A stretch of DNA of 64,000 nt, taken from assembly GCA_025350325.1 (NCBI GenBank), contig JANXYB010000013.1:1-64000 (forward strand), given 5' to 3'. Below the pieces are notes generated by a model. The model was given only the letters and a program-made list of their open reading frames with translations. It was not told where the DNA came from and ran no database searches. Below, piece after piece: positions 61,990 through 64,000 of this stretch. Numbering within the stretch: position 1 is the first letter of the stretch; each line of letters opens with the position of its first letter. The translations under genes and the position numbers were made by a program. Origin of the DNA: Acidobacteriaceae bacterium. GTDB lineage: Bacteria; Acidobacteriota; Terriglobia; Terriglobales; Acidobacteriaceae.

Positions 61990-62874
61990 TTAGCTCAGAT
62001 CGCCCCCACTGTCGCCCCCGAAATCTCCGCCGCCGTCAAAGCCCGCACCGCCATCATCCTGCCCCCCGTCGTCCATTGCGGACGTGTCATCTGCGCCAGA
62101 GTCGTTGAGGCTGCTGTCATCGAAGCCTGCCTGGTCATCGCTGGTCATGCCGTCGCCACCGACTGTGTCCTGGCCCGCACCGCCAAACTGCTGGTCGCCC
62201 TGATCGCCAAATTGGCCGAGGCCGTGATGTTCGCTCGAGCCGGTGTCGAAACCCTGCATACCGTCGTGCTGCGAGCCCGGCTTGTCGTCGTAGTAATTGT
62301 TCACGATGGTCTCTCCGCCAGGACCGCCCCCCATCATTCCCGAACCCATGCCGTGGCCGCCAAAGCCGTGCAGGATAGACTCAACGCCTTCGAAAGCCAG
62401 TGCGCCGGCAGCGACGCCCGCAGCAGTTTGCATGGCTCCACGAAGGAAGCTAGGCGGGCCGCCCACAGGCACATACTGCGTTTGCTGAAACTGCGGCTGA
62501 CCGTATTGCGGCGGGTTGTAGGACGGTTGGCCATACGGGGGCTGGCCGTATTGAGGCACTGGTTGATAAGGAGGCGGCTGCTGGGTTGGCGGCACGGGTG
62601 CGTGTTCGCCGAGCAGGCGACCCAGGAAACTGGTGGCGTGTGCCGGCTGACGGGCCTGCTGCAGTTGCTGCTGCAGTTGCGAAACCTGCGCCTTGGCCTG
62701 GCTGAGGGCGATGTCCTGCACCAGCACGGTTTGCGCGAGAATGTAAATGGCGTCCGGGTTGGAGCCCAAAGACCGGTTCAAGAGCGCTTCTGCCTCTGGG
62801 TCTTTTTCCTGGAGTTGGGTTTGGTTGATGCGCTCGGTGAGCGAATTGAGAAGCTGTTCTTCCTGGGGAGTCAA
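61990..62874 (-). CDS. DUF2076 protein, Gln/Pro- and Gly/Asp-rich
   Basis: This is a protein of about 294 residues. LTPQEEQLLNSLTERINQTQL and EAEALLNRSLGSNPDAIYILAQTVLVQDIAL are the DUF2076 helical domain, followed by a Q-rich coil (QLQQQLQQARQ). A Pro/Tyr/Gln repeat region comes next (about 100-145: PPYGQPSYNPPQYGQPQ), then a glycine-rich hydrophobic stretch (about 150-185), and a Gly/Asp/Ser tail with FDGGGDFGGDSGGDLS. The start is TTG 62874 with GGAGG (62882-62886) 7 nt upstream. A frame to 62949 would add 25 residues with no family content. The function of DUF2076 is unknown, and no partner is adjacent. Confidence 0.85.
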   Translation of the reverse strand: MTPQEEQLLNSLTERINQTQLQEKDPEAEALLNRSLGSNPDAIYILAQTVLVQDIALSQAKAQVSQLQQQLQQARQPAHATSFLGRLLGEHAPVPPTQQPPPYQPVPQYGQPPYGQPSYNPPQYGQPQFQQTQYVPVGGPPSFLRGAMQTAAGVAAGALAFEGVESILHGFGGHGMGSGMMGGGPGGETIVNNYYDDKPGSQHDGMQGFDTGSSEHHGLGQFGDQGDQQFGGAGQDTVGGDGMTSDDQAGFDDSSLNDSGADDTSAMDDGGQDDGGAGFDGGGDFGGDSGGDLS

Positions 62875-63020
62875 GGTGTAACCTCCGGCGGCCCTCACTA
62901 CATATGGGGCAGGCCACCTCTCAACAATGAGACGCGATCCTGCGGGCAAGGTTGCTCCGCCGGAAGCAGATACGTTCAGGAGCAGTTAGTGGTTCCCGCG
63001 ACGCAGCCGTTGCCTTGGGC

Positions 63021-64000
63021 TCACGCCATCGCGAAGGCGCTGATCGTTTCTTTACGTACGGTGAGGCGATCTATCAATTCGGTACGCACCGCGTAGCCGC
63101 GACCCGGGGTGTTGGGAATGATGATTTCGCCGGCCGGCGTAACTTCGACCTCGGGCTCGATGATGTCTTCAGCCCAGTAGCGAGCCGAGGCGGAGACGTC
63201 ACCCGGTAAGGTGAAGTTCTCTAATGACGAGAGAGCGATGTTGTGCGAACGCCCGATGCCGGACTCAAGCATGCCGCCGCACCAGACGGGGATGCCGCGT
63301 TCCTGTGCAGCGTTGTGCACGGCGATGGCTTCTGAAAAGCCGCCGACGCGGCCGAGCTTAATATTGATGATCTTGCACGATTCCATCTCGATGGCGGCGA
63401 GGGTATCGCGGCGGTTGCGAATGGATTCGTCGAGGCAGATCGGGGTCGACAGGCGCTTCTGCAGCATTGAGTGGTAGTAGAAGTCGTCGTACCACAGGGG
63501 CTGTTCGATCATAAGCAAGTCGAAAGCGTCAAAACTGGTGAGGTGATCGGCGTCGCGCAGCTTATACGCCGAGTTAGCGTCGCAACTGAGCATGATCGCG
63601 GGCCAGCGGCTGCGCACCTGCTCGAATACTTCGACGTCCCAGCCAAGCTTGCACTTGAGCTTGATGCGCTGATATCCAGCTTCGAGTTCCTTCTCGATGA
63701 TTTCAAGCAATTCGGGAATAGATTTCTGAATGCCCAGGGACACGCCGCAAGCGATCGATTCGCGAACACCGCCAATCAGTTGCGACAGCGAAACCCCCTC
63801 GCGCTGCGCTTCGAGGTCCCAGACTGCGTTTTCTAACGCGGCCTTGGCCATGGGATTGCCCCGAACCAGGCGGAAGATTTTCGGGCACTTTCCGCCGTGC
63901 TCGGGCGTTGCGTTGATCAGGGTGGGCCCAAGTTCGTTGACGATGATTTGCCATGCCGTGTCGGTGGATTCGCTGGAGAAATAAGGCCGCTCGCCAGCCG
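63021..64000 (-). CDS. menC: o-Succinylbenzoate synthase / N-acylamino acid racemase (partial)
   Basis: This is an enolase-superfamily enzyme, 5' end cut by the right edge of the window; about 326 residues are visible and the frame is open to base 64000. MAKAALENAVWDLEAQ, the acid/base K-x-K motif in RIKLKCKLGWD, the metal ligands in LSCDANSAY, MIEQPLWYDDF and ICLDES, and the second lysine loop in INIKLGRVGGF are present. WCGGMLESGIGRSHN is characteristic of the MenC/NSAR subgroup. Sequence alone cannot separate menaquinone synthesis from N-acylamino acid racemase activity. Nothing is seen in 62875-63020. No other men gene is visible. Confidence 0.9.
   Translation of the reverse strand, partial: AGERPYFSSESTDTAWQIIVNELGPTLINATPEHGGKCPKIFRLVRGNPMAKAALENAVWDLEAQREGVSLSQLIGGVRESIACGVSLGIQKSIPELLEIIEKELEAGYQRIKLKCKLGWDVEVFEQVRSRWPAIMLSCDANSAYKLRDADHLTSFDAFDLLMIEQPLWYDDFYYHSMLQKRLSTPICLDESIRNRRDTLAAIEMESCKIINIKLGRVGGFSEAIAVHNAAQERGIPVWCGGMLESGIGRSHNIALSSLENFTLPGDVSASARYWAEDIIEPEVEVTPAGEIIIPNTPGRGYAVRTELIDRLTVRKETISAFAMA

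Noticed and set aside
62212-63096. 294-codon plus-strand frame opposite the DUF2076 gene
   Set aside because: It is explained by the low-complexity composition of the DUF2076 gene, which has a strong GGAGG-TTG start.

Overview
The window looks like chromosomal DNA from a soil acidobacterium (Acidobacteriota, probably class Terriglobia). The evidence is a large carboxypeptidase-regulatory-domain TonB receptor of the Oar-like type preceded by a DUF5666 protein, a PagL-like lipid A deacylase and lpxD (so a Gram-negative outer membrane), the coproporphyrin-type haem enzyme HemQ, a B-type succinate dehydrogenase, and many secreted proteins with no close characterised family. GTG and TTG starts with good ribosome binding sites are common. 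I see no rRNA, tRNA, CRISPR array or intact transposase.

Layout. 1-4.1 kb: a leftward pterin operon (two tandem 6-pyruvoyl-tetrahydropterin synthase paralogues, folE, then truB) and a family 2 glycosyltransferase. 4.1-10.6 kb: a TlpA-like thioredoxin with a small HMA-like protein, a secreted carboxylesterase, lysA, an alpha/beta hydrolase, a zinc-ribbon/PspC protein and a TPR protein. 10.7-18.9 kb: pyrF, a solitary Mrr-type endonuclease, a secreted M48 protease, a membrane SpoIIE-type phosphatase and glgX. 18.9-28 kb: inositol-phosphate synthase, DedA, hemQ, nth, and a translationally coupled ccsA/hemX-like-hemA-hemC-hemD haem operon, then a secreted hypothetical. 28-34.8 kb: mutS and an overlapping peptidoglycan-recycling set (nagZ-like, anmK, peptide-binding lipoprotein). 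35-39.3 kb: DUF5666 plus TonB receptor. 39.4-48.7 kb: glycosyltransferase 4, DUF2071, a zinc-ribbon protein, a 570-bp structured intergenic block, DinB, a LolA-like protein, a CCA-type nucleotidyltransferase with an acidic/basic tail, then hypothetical-lpxD-lipoprotein. 48.7-64 kb: a GH3 beta-glucosidase, rdgB, sdhCAB, a secreted hypothetical, ftcD-like, PagL-like, yebC, a PAS-GGDEF-hemerythrin protein, a DUF2076 protein, and menC/NSAR cut by the right edge.

The most unusual non-coding signal is a dispersed element present at 7-113 and at 48970-49076, same orientation and same length. It has two conserved blocks around a diverged 27-nt centre, and a degenerate AGTC-led repeat of about 27-29 bp (with one 43-bp step) on the minus strand. 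Other points worth a second look: the duplicated pterin synthase pair with BH4-type motifs, the nagZ-anmK-binding-protein overlap, the GGDEF-hemerythrin fusion with every iron ligand present, the histone-H1-like tail on the nucleotidyltransferase, a 28-bp duplication covering a start codon at 8.9 kb, and three separate RNA-like hairpin structures between 42.2 and 42.6 kb.

All functions are read from motifs and remembered family features. No database search or structure prediction was run.
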